DNA of 64,000 bases from Christensenellaceae bacterium (lineage in GTDB: Bacteria; Bacillota; Clostridia; Christensenellales; Borkfalkiaceae). Position numbers and translations under genes: made by a program. Positions 1 to 7,222 of the stretch are shown here, piece after piece; the first letter of the stretch is position 1; every line of letters starts with the position of its first letter. Below the pieces are notes generated by a model. That model saw nothing but the letters and a program-made list of their open reading frames with translations, was not told the origin of the DNA and searched no databases. The stretch lies in assembly GCA_948890655.1 (NCBI GenBank), contig CAQTYU010000003.1, forward strand, positions 62,001 to 126,000. The letters run 5' to 3'.

Positions 1-92
1 TTACTGGCAGGCACTCCAAACTTATTTATTAAAGTATAAGTAGATTGTCCCTTTGCTTTAAGAGTGTTCCAAAGTGGATTGTAACTAATCAT
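1..92 (-). CDS. XRE-type HTH regulator, N-terminal part (cut by window edge)
   Basis: Reading leftward from an ATG at 92-90, the frame stays open to the window edge and encodes about 30 residues. They begin MISYNPLWNTLKAKG and continue STYTLINKFG, which matches the first helices of small Cro/C1-type DNA-binding proteins, in which SxYxLINKxG is common. The rest of the gene lies outside the window. It is divergent from the small gene at 183-359, and a perfect inverted repeat overlaps the intervening promoter, so autoregulation of the pair is likely (inference). Length and C-terminus cannot be judged. Confidence 0.65.
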   Translation of the reverse strand, partial: MISYNPLWNTLKAKGQSTYTLINKFGVPAS

Positions 93-120
93 ACTCAAAT
101 TTTAGACCATACTAATTTAC

Positions 121-149
121 TTGACAATACTAAACATATTTAGTATAAT
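121..149 (+). promoter_or_regulatory. consensus sigma-A promoter with palindromic operator
   Basis: TTGACA at 121-126 and TATAAT at 144-149 are separated by 17 bases, a perfect consensus. The inverted repeat ATACTAAA-CATA-TTTAGTAT (127-146) fills the spacer and runs into the -10. It is a plausible binding site for the divergent HTH protein at 1-92, and such a site would block RNA polymerase. Confidence 0.8.
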
Positions 150-182
150 TCATAAACAGAGCATAAAAAGGAGCGGTTACCA

Positions 183-359
183 ATGAAGAGCAAAGAAGAA
201 AAGGGCTGTAAAAACTGCAAACATTTTTTGCAGTATTACATAAAGCCGGGTGCAAAATACGTGCCCATTGAAAAAGGAAACTGTATGTGCCCGCAGCTTT
301 CCCCCGAAAAACGTATGGATTACGATTATTTCAGCGGCTGTAAAAATTTTGAAAAATGA
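183..359 (+). CDS. small cysteine-rich protein (58 aa)
   Basis: ATG at 183 follows AGGAG by a normal distance and the frame ends with TGA at 357-359. The product starts MKSKEEKGCKNCKHF and ends with FSGCKNFEK. It has five cysteines, including CKNC near the N-terminus and single Cys residues later, so a small metal-binding or disulfide fold is likely. Similar CxxCxxF mini-proteins occur in mobile elements and phages of Clostridia (family knowledge, not searched). It sits directly behind the consensus promoter/operator and ahead of an intrinsic terminator, so it forms a one-gene transcription unit. Function unknown. Confidence 0.7.
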   Translation: MKSKEEKGCKNCKHFLQYYIKPGAKYVPIEKGNCMCPQLSPEKRMDYDYFSGCKNFEK

Positions 360-365
360 CTTCGG

Positions 366-388
366 CGCCCGTTTCCGGGCGTTTTTTT
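366..388 (+). terminator. intrinsic terminator
   Basis: CGCCCG (366-371), a 4-base loop and CGGGCG (376-381) are followed by seven T. It lies seven bases after the stop codon of the small cysteine-rich gene. Confidence 0.8.
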
Positions 389-446
389 GTTTTTGCGTTT
401 CCAAAATATTGCCAAAAATTTTTTTGTCATATTGTGTCGAAAAAGG

Positions 447-475
447 TTTATTTTTCACATTGTTAATGATATAAT
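447..475 (+). promoter_or_regulatory. promoter of hydrogenase operon
   Basis: TTTATT (447-452) and TATAAT (470-475) are 17 bases apart, about 50 bases upstream of the first hydrogenase gene. The spacer contains TTGTTAAT, which matches one half of the Rex redox-repressor box (TTGTTAA-N-TTAACAA). The second half is poor, so Rex control is only a suggestion. Confidence 0.55.
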
Positions 476-526
476 AAATTCGGTAATATTTTATCAAATA
501 AACCGTATTAAAATCAGGAGTAAAAA

Positions 527-1015
527 ATGTCACAAATTTTATTCGAGGGTACCCCCGAACAGATGAACGAGCTTATGGCGTGCATAAACGCCAACCGCGG
601 CGATAAGGGCGCGTTAATGCCCGTTTTGCACGAAGCTCAGAACATCTACGGTTATCTGCCCGCAGAGGTGCAAACCGTAATCGCCGAGGAGCTGAACATT
701 CCTCTTGCGGAAGTTTACGGCGTTGCAACGTTCTATTCGCAGTTTTCGTTAAACCCCAAGGGCAAGCACAAAATCAGCATCTGTCTCGGCACGGCGTGCT
801 ACGTTAAAGGCTCCGACAAAATTCTTGAAGCCGTCGAGCACGAACTCAGAATTTCCTGCGGCGAATGCACGCCCGACAAAAAGTTCTCTATCGACAGTTG
901 CCGTTGCGTGGGCGCGTGCGGACTTGCTCCCGTTATGATTATAGACGGCGAAGTTTACGGCAAGCTTTCCCAAAAGGACGTAAAGGGAATTCTTGATAAA
1001 TATATGCAGGACTGA
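527..1015 (+). CDS. hydC: [FeFe] hydrogenase NuoE-like subunit (HydC/HndA)
   Basis: 162 residues, thioredoxin-like [2Fe-2S] ferredoxin of the NuoE family. The cluster ligands are visible as Cys86-x4-Cys91 (CLGTAC) and Cys127-x3-Cys131 (CVGAC). The N-terminal helical part (residues 10-70) carries the usual YGYLP and YGVATFYSQF motifs. In trimeric HydABC enzymes this subunit passes electrons between the flavoprotein subunit and the catalytic subunit. The start has the SD AGGAG seven bases upstream of ATG. It is the first gene of the operon; the next gene begins 10 bases after its stop. Length is normal for the family. Confidence 0.93.
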   Translation: MSQILFEGTPEQMNELMACINANRGDKGALMPVLHEAQNIYGYLPAEVQTVIAEELNIPLAEVYGVATFYSQFSLNPKGKHKISICLGTACYVKGSDKILEAVEHELRISCGECTPDKKFSIDSCRCVGACGLAPVMIIDGEVYGKLSQKDVKGILDKYMQD

Positions 1016-1025
1016 GGTGAAGGAT

Positions 1026-2918
1026 ATGACCGTAAAAGAACTTAAAAAATTAGCCGCGGAAAAGGCGGATTTGATAAACGTAAGAAAAATAGTAAGGGAA
1101 CAGGCTGAAAAGCTTGCAAAAAACACGGGCTACCGTAAACAGGTTTTGGTTTGCGGCGGAACGGGCTGTACTTCCTCGCACTCGTTGCAGGTTATCGAAC
1201 AGCTTGAAAAATCCTTTAAAGAACTTAAAATAAACGACGTGTTAATCGTTAAAACGGGCTGTTTCGGTCTGTGCGCGCTCGGTCCCATAATGATAGTTTA
1301 TCCCGAGGGCGCGTTCTATTCGCAGATGACTCCCGAACACGCTAAAACCGTTGCCGAAAAGCACCTTGTAAAGGGCGGCGAAGTGGTTAAAGAGCTTTTG
1401 TATAAGGAAACGGTGCACGCTGACGGAAGTGTTATTCCCTTTGCGGAAATTCCTTTTTATAAGCACCAGATGCGCATTGCTTTGAGAAACTGCGGCGTTA
1501 TCGCGGCGGAAAGCATTGAAGAGGCGATTGCGGCAGGCGACTATGCCGCGCTTGCAAAAGTGCTTTTCGAAATGACTCCCGACGAGGTAATCGCCGAAAT
1601 TAAGGCTTCGGGACTTCGCGGCAGGGGCGGCGCGGGTTTCCCCACGGGCTTAAAGTGGCAGTTTACCAAGGAAGCCGCGGGCGACAAAAAATACGTTTGC
1701 TGTAATGCCGACGAGGGCGACCCCGGCGCGTTTATGGACAGGTCGGTTTTGGAAGGCGACCCCCATTGCGTTTTAGAGGCAATGGCAATCGCGGGTTACA
1801 CCGTCGGCGCGCAGGAAGGTTATATCTACGTGCGCGCGGAATACCCCATCGCCGTCGAAAGACTCAATATTGCAATAGAACAGGCGCGTAAGCACGGATT
1901 ACTCGGCAAAAATATTTTGGGCAGCGGTTTCGACTTCGATATCCACGTACGTCTCGGCGCGGGCGCGTTCGTCTGCGGCGAAGAAACGGCGCTTATGGCC
2001 AGCATAGAAGGACACCGCGGCGAACCCAGACCCCGCCCGCCTTTCTCGGCGCAGTGCGGCGTCTATAAAAAACCCACGGTTTTGAACAACGTTGAAACGT
2101 GGGCTAACGTCGCGCCTATTTTGCTGAACGGCTCAAAATGGTTCTCCTCAATCGGCACCGAAAAGAGCAAAGGCACCAAGGTTTTCGCAGTCGGCGGCAA
2201 AATCAACAACGTCGGACTTGTAGAAGTGCCCATGGGCACCCCGTTAAAGACAATCGTCTATGATATCGGCGGCGGTATACCTAATAACAAACAGTTCAAA
2301 GCGGCGCAGACGGGCGGTCCCTCGGGCGGCTGTATTCCCGCAAAATTCATCGACATCGCAATGGACTTCGATAACTTAGTCGCAATCGGCTCGATGATGG
2401 GCTCGGGCGGACTAATCGTAATGGACGAGGACACCTGTATGGTGGACATCGCCAAATTCTACCTTGAATTCACCGCGGACGAAAGTTGCGGAAAGTGCAC
2501 TCCCTGCCGCATAGGCACAAAACGCCTTTTGGAAATTTTGAATAAGATAACCGAAGGCAACGGCGAACCCGAAGATTTGGAAAAGATTAAGGAAATAGCC
2601 GAGCATATGAAGAGTTCTTCCCTGTGTGCACTCGGTCAGTCGGCGCCCAACCCCATAATTTCCACAATGGAACACTTCGGCGACGAATACAGGGCGCATA
2701 TTTACGAAAAGAAGTGCCCTGCGGGCGTGTGCAAATCGCTTTTGAATTATTATATCGAACCGGACAAATGCCGCGGCTGTACGCTTTGCGCGCGCAATTG
2801 TCCCGCAAACGCAATTTCCGGCGCGGTAAAGAGCGCGCACGAAATCGATTTGAAAAAGTGCATAAAGTGCGGGCAGTGTATAGCGCATTGCAAGTTTAAC
2901 GCAATAATAAAGAAGTAA
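1026..2918 (+). CDS. hydB: [FeFe] hydrogenase NuoF-like flavoprotein subunit (HydB/HndC)
   Basis: About 630 residues from the ATG at 1026, which has GAGGTGAAGG as SD; an upstream in-frame ATG at 993 lies inside the previous gene. Domains in order: N-terminal [2Fe-2S] thioredoxin-like module (GGTGCTSS, then TGCFGLC), the NuoF core with FMN and NADH sites (GRGGAGFPTGLKW, CNADEGDPGAFMDR), an SLBB-like segment, the [4Fe-4S] ligand motif ESCGKCTPCR, and a C-terminal two-cluster ferredoxin (CRGCTLCARNCP and CIKCGQCIAHC). It binds NAD(H) and, in the bifurcating enzymes, is the site where NADH and ferredoxin electron flows are coupled. All expected cysteines are present. Confidence 0.93.
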   Translation: MTVKELKKLAAEKADLINVRKIVREQAEKLAKNTGYRKQVLVCGGTGCTSSHSLQVIEQLEKSFKELKINDVLIVKTGCFGLCALGPIMIVYPEGAFYSQMTPEHAKTVAEKHLVKGGEVVKELLYKETVHADGSVIPFAEIPFYKHQMRIALRNCGVIAAESIEEAIAAGDYAALAKVLFEMTPDEVIAEIKASGLRGRGGAGFPTGLKWQFTKEAAGDKKYVCCNADEGDPGAFMDRSVLEGDPHCVLEAMAIAGYTVGAQEGYIYVRAEYPIAVERLNIAIEQARKHGLLGKNILGSGFDFDIHVRLGAGAFVCGEETALMASIEGHRGEPRPRPPFSAQCGVYKKPTVLNNVETWANVAPILLNGSKWFSSIGTEKSKGTKVFAVGGKINNVGLVEVPMGTPLKTIVYDIGGGIPNNKQFKAAQTGGPSGGCIPAKFIDIAMDFDNLVAIGSMMGSGGLIVMDEDTCMVDIAKFYLEFTADESCGKCTPCRIGTKRLLEILNKITEGNGEPEDLEKIKEIAEHMKSSSLCALGQSAPNPIISTMEHFGDEYRAHIYEKKCPAGVCKSLLNYYIEPDKCRGCTLCARNCPANAISGAVKSAHEIDLKKCIKCGQCIAHCKFNAIIKK

Positions 2919-2929
2919 AACGAATTTTA

Positions 2930-3125
2930 AAATGATTAACGGCGCAAGCAAAACCACGCTTTTGCGTTAGCGCGCCCCAATTTGCGAATCCTTTCGCCTT
3001 AGCGAGGTGAAAGCCCGCAATTATATATTAAGAGAGCCCCTGAAATTGCGGGCTTGAGGGCGAGAAGCCCTTAAATCGTGTAATTTCGCAACCCGCACAA
3101 GGGTGAGAAATTCACGAGAAGGAGT
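2930..3125 (+). other. structured gap between hydB and hydA (three strong hairpins)
   Basis: This 210-base gap holds no open frame but several inverted repeats: an imperfect stem around 2941-2973; a perfect 12-bp stem AAGCCCGCAATT (3011-3022) with AATTGCGGGCTT (3044-3055); a short stem AGGGC/GCCCT (3057-3071); and TCGTG-T-AATTTC (3076-3087) with GAAATTCACGA (3107-3117), which ends right against the hydA SD. None has a T-run, so these are not terminators. They could be RNA processing or stability elements, or translation control for hydA. No known riboswitch class was recognised. Confidence 0.5.
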
Positions 3126-3128
3126 TTT

Positions 3129-4844
3129 ATGATAAATTTAAAAATTAACGGCATTGCGGTAAGCGTGCCCGAAGGTTCAACTATATTGCAGGCGGCTAAG
3201 CTCGCCAATATAAGAATTCCCACCCTCTGCTACTTAAAAGACGTGCAGTGCGTTGGCTCGTGCCGTATGTGCCTTGTCGAAGCGACGGGCGCAAGAGGGC
3301 TTGTCGCGGCGTGTGTTTACCCCGTTTCCGAGGGTATGGAAGTGCGCACAAACACCCCGCGCGTGAGAAGAGCGAGAAAAACCACGCTCGAACTCATTTT
3401 ATCAACCCACAAAAAGAAGTGCTTGTCATGCGTTCGCTCTATGAACTGCGAATTGCAGAAACTCGCGCTCGAATACAATGCGGAAGAGGACAGATTCGGT
3501 ACCGACCACGACATTAAACCCATCGACGATTTGTCGGCTTCGGTAGTCCGCGACAACTCAAAATGCATAATGTGCACCCGTTGCGTTGCGGCTTGCAACA
3601 ACCAGACGATAGGCGCCATAGGTCCCAAAAACCGCGGATATGCAAAAACGATAGGCTCGCCGTACGACGTTTCCCTCGCGTTTACGCCTTGCGTAAACTG
3701 CGGACAGTGCGTCGTTGCCTGCCCCGTAGGCGCTTTGTATGAAAAGAGCGCCGTTGCCGACGTTTGGGGCGCGATAGTAGACGACACCAAACAGGTTGTG
3801 TTCTTCACCGCTCCGTCGGTCAGGGCAACTCTGGGCGAAGCGTTCAATCTTCCCGTAGGCACCAACGTAGAGGGCAAAATGGTAACGGCAATCAAACAGC
3901 TCGGCGACGTTAAATGCTTTAATATGGACGTAACCGCCGACCTCACCATTATGGAAGAGGCAAACGAACTGTTGGCCCGCCTTAAAAACGGCGGAGCAAC
4001 CCCCATGTTCACAAGCTGTTGCCCCGGCTGGATTAAATTTGCCGAACATTATTATCCCGAATTTATCCCCAACCTTTCAACCTGCAAATCCCCTCAGGAA
4101 ATGTTCTCCGCGCTTTTAAAAACTTATTACTGCGAAAAGCACGGCATAAAGCCCGAAAATTTATACGTGGTTTCTGTTATTCCCTGCACGGCTAAAAAGT
4201 TCGAAATCCAGCGCGAGGAACTGGGCAATTATACCGACGCGGCAATCACCACGCGCGAGCTTGCAAAAATGATTAAGGAAGCGGGTATAGATTTTGTAAA
4301 CCTTGAAGACAGCGCCTTCGACAACCCCTTCGAAGAAGCCAGCGGCGCGGGCGCAATATTCGGCGCAACCGGCGGCGTTATGGAAGCGGCTTTAAGAACC
4401 GCGGCTTACAAATTGGGCGGTGCGGGCGCCCCCGTCGAATTTAAGGAAGTGCGCGGTATCGAGGGCGTTAAGGAAGCGGAGTACAAAGTCGGCAAAACCA
4501 CAGTCAAGGTTGCCGTTGCCAGCGGACTCGGCAATGCAAGAAAGGTTTTAGATGCAATCAAGAAAGGTGAAAAGAACTATACGTTCGTTGAAGTTATGGC
4601 TTGCCCCGGCGGATGCATAAACGGCGGCGGTCAGCCTTATCTCCACGACGAGGTGCGCAACAATATGGATTTAAGAACCATGCGCGCGCAGGCTCTGTAC
4701 GATTACGACGCAGACAAATCCTTGCGTTGCTCGCACGACAGCTCCGTTGTAAAGATGCTCTATAACGAATACTTCGGCGAACCCAATTCGCACAAGGCTC
4801 ATAAAATTCTGCACACAACTTACACAAAGCGTGAAAAATATTAA
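3129..4844 (+). CDS. hydA: [FeFe] hydrogenase catalytic subunit HydA
   Basis: 571 residues. It has an N-terminal [2Fe-2S] domain (GSCRMC), a His-ligated [4Fe-4S] motif (HKKKCLSC...NC), two [4Fe-4S] ferredoxin motifs (CIMCTRCVAAC and CVNCGQCVVACP) and then the H-cluster domain. The three signature loops are TSCCPGW, IPCTAKKFE and EVMACPGGCINGGGQP. Loop 2 has Ile where most enzymes have Met (MPCxxKxxE), a modest variant. The enzyme reduces protons to H2 or oxidises H2 in the cytosol. With the NuoE- and NuoF-like subunits it forms the trimer typical of electron-bifurcating hydrogenases. A short C-terminal tail follows loop 3. SD GAAGGAG precedes ATG, and a strong terminator closes the operon. 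Confidence 0.95.
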   Translation: MINLKINGIAVSVPEGSTILQAAKLANIRIPTLCYLKDVQCVGSCRMCLVEATGARGLVAACVYPVSEGMEVRTNTPRVRRARKTTLELILSTHKKKCLSCVRSMNCELQKLALEYNAEEDRFGTDHDIKPIDDLSASVVRDNSKCIMCTRCVAACNNQTIGAIGPKNRGYAKTIGSPYDVSLAFTPCVNCGQCVVACPVGALYEKSAVADVWGAIVDDTKQVVFFTAPSVRATLGEAFNLPVGTNVEGKMVTAIKQLGDVKCFNMDVTADLTIMEEANELLARLKNGGATPMFTSCCPGWIKFAEHYYPEFIPNLSTCKSPQEMFSALLKTYYCEKHGIKPENLYVVSVIPCTAKKFEIQREELGNYTDAAITTRELAKMIKEAGIDFVNLEDSAFDNPFEEASGAGAIFGATGGVMEAALRTAAYKLGGAGAPVEFKEVRGIEGVKEAEYKVGKTTVKVAVASGLGNARKVLDAIKKGEKNYTFVEVMACPGGCINGGGQPYLHDEVRNNMDLRTMRAQALYDYDADKSLRCSHDSSVVKMLYNEYFGEPNSHKAHKILHTTYTKREKY

Positions 4845-4852
4845 TTAAAAAT

Positions 4853-4890
4853 TCCCTCCCCGTTTACAATCTCTCGGGGAGGGATTATTA
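4853..4890 (+). terminator. terminator of hyd operon
   Basis: TCCCTCCCCG (4853-4862) pairs with CGGGGAGGGA (4875-4884), followed by TTATTAT. It starts eight bases after the hydA stop. Confidence 0.85.
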
Positions 4891-4908
4891 TGTATATAAG
4901 GTGATAAA

Positions 4909-5408
4909 ATGAATAAAAATTTTGTTAAAACTGTGCTTGCGGTGATTTTGGGGTTGTGCGTTTTAATAATGCTTTATTCCTTAGCTTCGTTAATTATGGA
5001 CGCGGCGCTTTCCAACGATTTGATAGAGATAGGTTCAACGTCCGTCTACGAAACGGTTTATTTTGTTAAATGGTCGGCAACAGGGCTTGTTTGCCTGCTT
5101 GTTCCTGCATTTGCAAGCGCGGTGTTCGGATATTTCGGTAAAAACAGGTTTTTGCCTGTTATCGCCGCTGTATGTTCTTTTTCGTTGCGGCAAGCGCATT
5201 CGGCTTTATCGCAAAGGTAAGAGAAATTGCTGGGACCAATTCCTCGGCGTATTCCGCGGCAACCGCGTATATGCAGGAGCTTTTGCAACTGGCAATTCCC
5301 GCAATTTTGGCAGGCGTGTATTTTATAATAACCACAGTAAAAGCGTTTTCCGTAAAGCAGATTAAAGAAGTAACCAAAGAGGAGGCGCAAAATGAAGAAA
5401 TCGCTTAA
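4909..5408 (+). pseudogene. multi-pass membrane protein gene with a one-base frameshift
   Basis: The first frame starts at ATG 4909 and gives about 85 residues with two hydrophobic helices (residues 7-30 and 50-73), then reads into a Ser/Arg-rich tail ending at 5220. From about 5168 the next frame continues the same kind of protein (FFFVAASAFGFIAKV, then a helix with IPAILAGVYFII) to the stop at 5406-5408. Restoring one base near 5168 would give a continuous protein of about 166 residues with four membrane helices. The C-terminal part is acidic and ends a few bases inside the next gene. It may be a true pseudogene or a sequencing error. Family not recognised. Confidence 0.6.
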
Positions 5409-5907
5409 AGTTTTATTTGCGGTAATTGCCTGCATAGTTTTAATGTGCCCGCTGTTTACAGGTTGCGGCTCATGTTACGGAGAGTATGTAAAAGACAGTT
5501 TAGATTATTCGGTTTCAGTAGGATATGTTTATACAAGGGTACACGGTTCATTTCAAATCAATTTTAAAGAAAAAGGTTTTTATACTGTTAGTTATGATGT
5601 AAATCTTTGTTATGGGGAAAATAAACAAATCGTTGCCTCGGAACATTATGCGGAAAGTGTAAATGTAAAAGATGTGACACCCAAAACTTTTTCTTTCAAC
5701 AAGTCGTTTACGATAACTTGGCAACTTGACGATTATGTTTCATACAGTGATTACGAAGTGCGCATAAGTCAAATAAACATTGCTGCGAATAATCAATATG
5801 ACAAGTTTAACGGTTACGCCATAGGTTTCGGTGTAACCGCCGCAGTGCTTACGTGCGGAATTACCGCGTTTTTCATAATAACCAAACTCCGCGAAAAGAA
5901 AGATTAA
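5392..5907 (+). CDS. lipoprotein with C-terminal membrane helix
   Basis: 171 residues. The N-terminus MKKSLKVLFAVIAC is a signal peptide and the lipobox is LFTGC, with the lipidated Cys near residue 25. A beta-rich exported middle part follows, with many Tyr, Val and Ser, and a second hydrophobic segment (about 140-163) ends in a basic tail LREKKD. The protein would thus be anchored at both ends. It overlaps the 3' end of the frameshifted membrane gene by 17 bases, so the two are co-transcribed and probably act together. The family is unknown to me. Confidence 0.7.
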   Translation: MKKSLKVLFAVIACIVLMCPLFTGCGSCYGEYVKDSLDYSVSVGYVYTRVHGSFQINFKEKGFYTVSYDVNLCYGENKQIVASEHYAESVNVKDVTPKTFSFNKSFTITWQLDDYVSYSDYEVRISQINIAANNQYDKFNGYAIGFGVTAAVLTCGITAFFIITKLREKKD

Positions 5908-5918
5908 AATATAATTCG

Positions 5919-6194
5919 TCACACCAAAAAGTTCTGCGCGGCAAGAATTAACCCAAGCTTAAAGCCCCGTTTAAAGTATTCTTCAGCCGTAAATTCTTCT
6001 AGTCCGCCCTGAGCAGAATCGAACTTCCACATTATTTCGTCCTTATCTTTTTCGGATATTTTCTCGCAAAATTTTTCAAGCAGGTTATGCATCTCTTCAA
6101 AGCATTTTCTGTATTCTTCGTTTTCCGTCAGATTAACGCTGTCAAAATAATTTTCCCCGCCTGTAACAAGCTCCAAAATTATTGATTTATTCAT
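5919..6194 (-). CDS. DUF6809-like small acidic protein
   Basis: 91 residues, acidic and helical, starting MNKSIILELVTGGEN and ending AEEYFKRGFKLGLILAAQ. The pattern (an N-terminal helix, the middle EEYRKCFEEM, and a C-terminal FxxGFKLGxxL helix) matches the DUF6809 family, common in Clostridia and often beside HTH regulators. Function unknown. The gene is divergent from the XRE gene at 6286, and the shared 91-bp gap carries repeated ATCAATAT motifs, so the HTH protein probably controls both. Confidence 0.6.
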   Translation of the reverse strand: MNKSIILELVTGGENYFDSVNLTENEEYRKCFEEMHNLLEKFCEKISEKDKDEIMWKFDSAQGGLEEFTAEEYFKRGFKLGLILAAQNFLV

Positions 6195-6206
6195 TAAATA
6201 CCTCTC

Positions 6207-6279
6207 ATCAATATGTTAATATGATTATATTAGCAACATATTGATAAGTCAGGTATTTTAATCAATATTTTGATACAAT
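6207..6279 (+). promoter_or_regulatory. divergent operator/promoter region between DUF6809 and XRE genes
   Basis: ATCAATATGTT (6207-6217) and AACATATTGAT (6235-6245) form perfect 11-bp inverted arms. A second, shorter palindrome ATCAATATTTTGAT lies at 6261-6274. An extended -10 (TGA-TACAAT, 6271-6279) ends six bases before the XRE start codon. The repeats are likely sites for that XRE protein. Confidence 0.65.
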
Positions 6280-6285
6280 TCAGTT

Positions 6286-6513
6286 ATGTACGGAGAAGAA
6301 ATAAAAAAGATTAGAACAGAGCGCGGTTTTACCCAAAGTGATGTGGCAAAAGCAACCGGAATCCCGCAGAATACCATCAGTTGGATAGAGGCGGATAAGG
6401 GAATAGCGAATATTTTTCAATGTGTGAGACTTGCGGATTTTTACGGAATTACTTTGGACGAACTTGTGGGTAGGGAACCCGCCCAATCGTCAAATTCAAA
6501 AACGAACTCATAA
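6286..6513 (+). CDS. XRE-family HTH transcriptional regulator
   Basis: 75 residues: a single HTH_3 domain with GFTQSDVAKATGIPQNTISWIE as helix-turn-helix (residues about 13-34), ending in a short polar tail. It is a DNA-binding repressor by family. ATG at 6286 has no SD, and the -10 TACAAT ends six bases upstream, so the transcript probably begins at the start codon. A strong terminator lies behind it. Likely autoregulated together with the divergent DUF6809 gene. Confidence 0.85.
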   Translation: MYGEEIKKIRTERGFTQSDVAKATGIPQNTISWIEADKGIANIFQCVRLADFYGITLDELVGREPAQSSNSKTNS

Positions 6514-6520
6514 TTTACAA

Positions 6521-6560
6521 AAGCCTCGGCGCGTTAAAAATGCGCCGAGGCTTTTATTTA
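6521..6560 (+). terminator. intrinsic terminator
   Basis: AAGCCTCGGCGC (6521-6532) and GCGCCGAGGCTT (6542-6553) form a perfect 12-bp stem followed by a T-rich stretch, eight bases after the XRE stop codon. Confidence 0.85.
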
Positions 6561-6594
6561 TTGCAACAAAAGACAAAATTTTCTTGAGCGGGTA

Positions 6595-6623
6595 TTGAAA
6601 AGTCAAAAATATTGTGATAGAAT
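6595..6623 (+). promoter_or_regulatory. promoter of HIT gene
   Basis: TTGAAA (6595-6600), 17-base spacer, TAGAAT (6618-6623). It lies 35 bases upstream of the HIT start codon. Confidence 0.65.
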
Positions 6624-6657
6624 GTTTCCGTTAAATATTCAACGCAAGGGGAATAAT

Positions 6658-7077
6658 ATGAAAGACAACAACTGCGGTTATTGCGTTCACGGCGAACCGC
6701 TTGCAAAATTCGGAATTTACGTCTGCGATTTATCCGTCAGTCAGCTTATTTTGTTTAAAGAGCAGTCAAAGCGCGGCAGATGCATAGTGGCTTATAAGGA
6801 CCACGTAAGTGAAATAGTCGATATTTCCGACGAAGAGCGCAACGCGTTTTTTGCCGACGTAACCCGCGCGGCAAAAGCAATCCACAAAGTTTTCAAGCCC
6901 GATAAATTGAATTACGGCGCTTACGACGACACGGGCTGTCATTTGCATATGCACCTCTGCCCCAAATACAACGGCGGCGACGAATGGGGCGGCACGTTTA
7001 CAATGAACCCGCAAAAGGTTTATTTAAGCAACGAAGAGTACGCCGAAATGATTGAACAAATCAAATCCGCTCTTTAA
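6658..7077 (+). CDS. HIT-family nucleotide hydrolase/transferase
   Basis: 139 residues from ATG 6658, which has AAGGGG eight bases upstream; an upstream in-frame start at 6595 overlaps the promoter and is rejected. The histidine triad is HLHMHLCPKY (residues about 99-108). An N-terminal CGYC pair resembles the zinc-binding start of many HIT proteins, but only two cysteines are obvious. The family cleaves phosphoramide or anhydride bonds of nucleotides (AMP conjugates or dinucleoside polyphosphates). It is a single-gene unit. The exact substrate cannot be told. Confidence 0.85.
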   Translation: MKDNNCGYCVHGEPLAKFGIYVCDLSVSQLILFKEQSKRGRCIVAYKDHVSEIVDISDEERNAFFADVTRAAKAIHKVFKPDKLNYGAYDDTGCHLHMHLCPKYNGGDEWGGTFTMNPQKVYLSNEEYAEMIEQIKSAL

Positions 7078-7222
7078 AACGCATATATGTTGCGTTCCGC
7101 TTGTCTTCGGGTCGCTTACCGCTAAGTAAGCTCCCCTTGAAAATGCTCGCGCGCCTCGTTCTGCTTGTATCTCTGCGTTTTGGTAATTATCGTTTGTCTT
7201 GGTTTAAGGGAGGAAAATGTAA

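Noticed and set aside
5740..5922. Minus-strand frame opposite the lipoprotein gene
   Set aside because: Short, covered by a plausible gene on the other strand, and lacking start signals.
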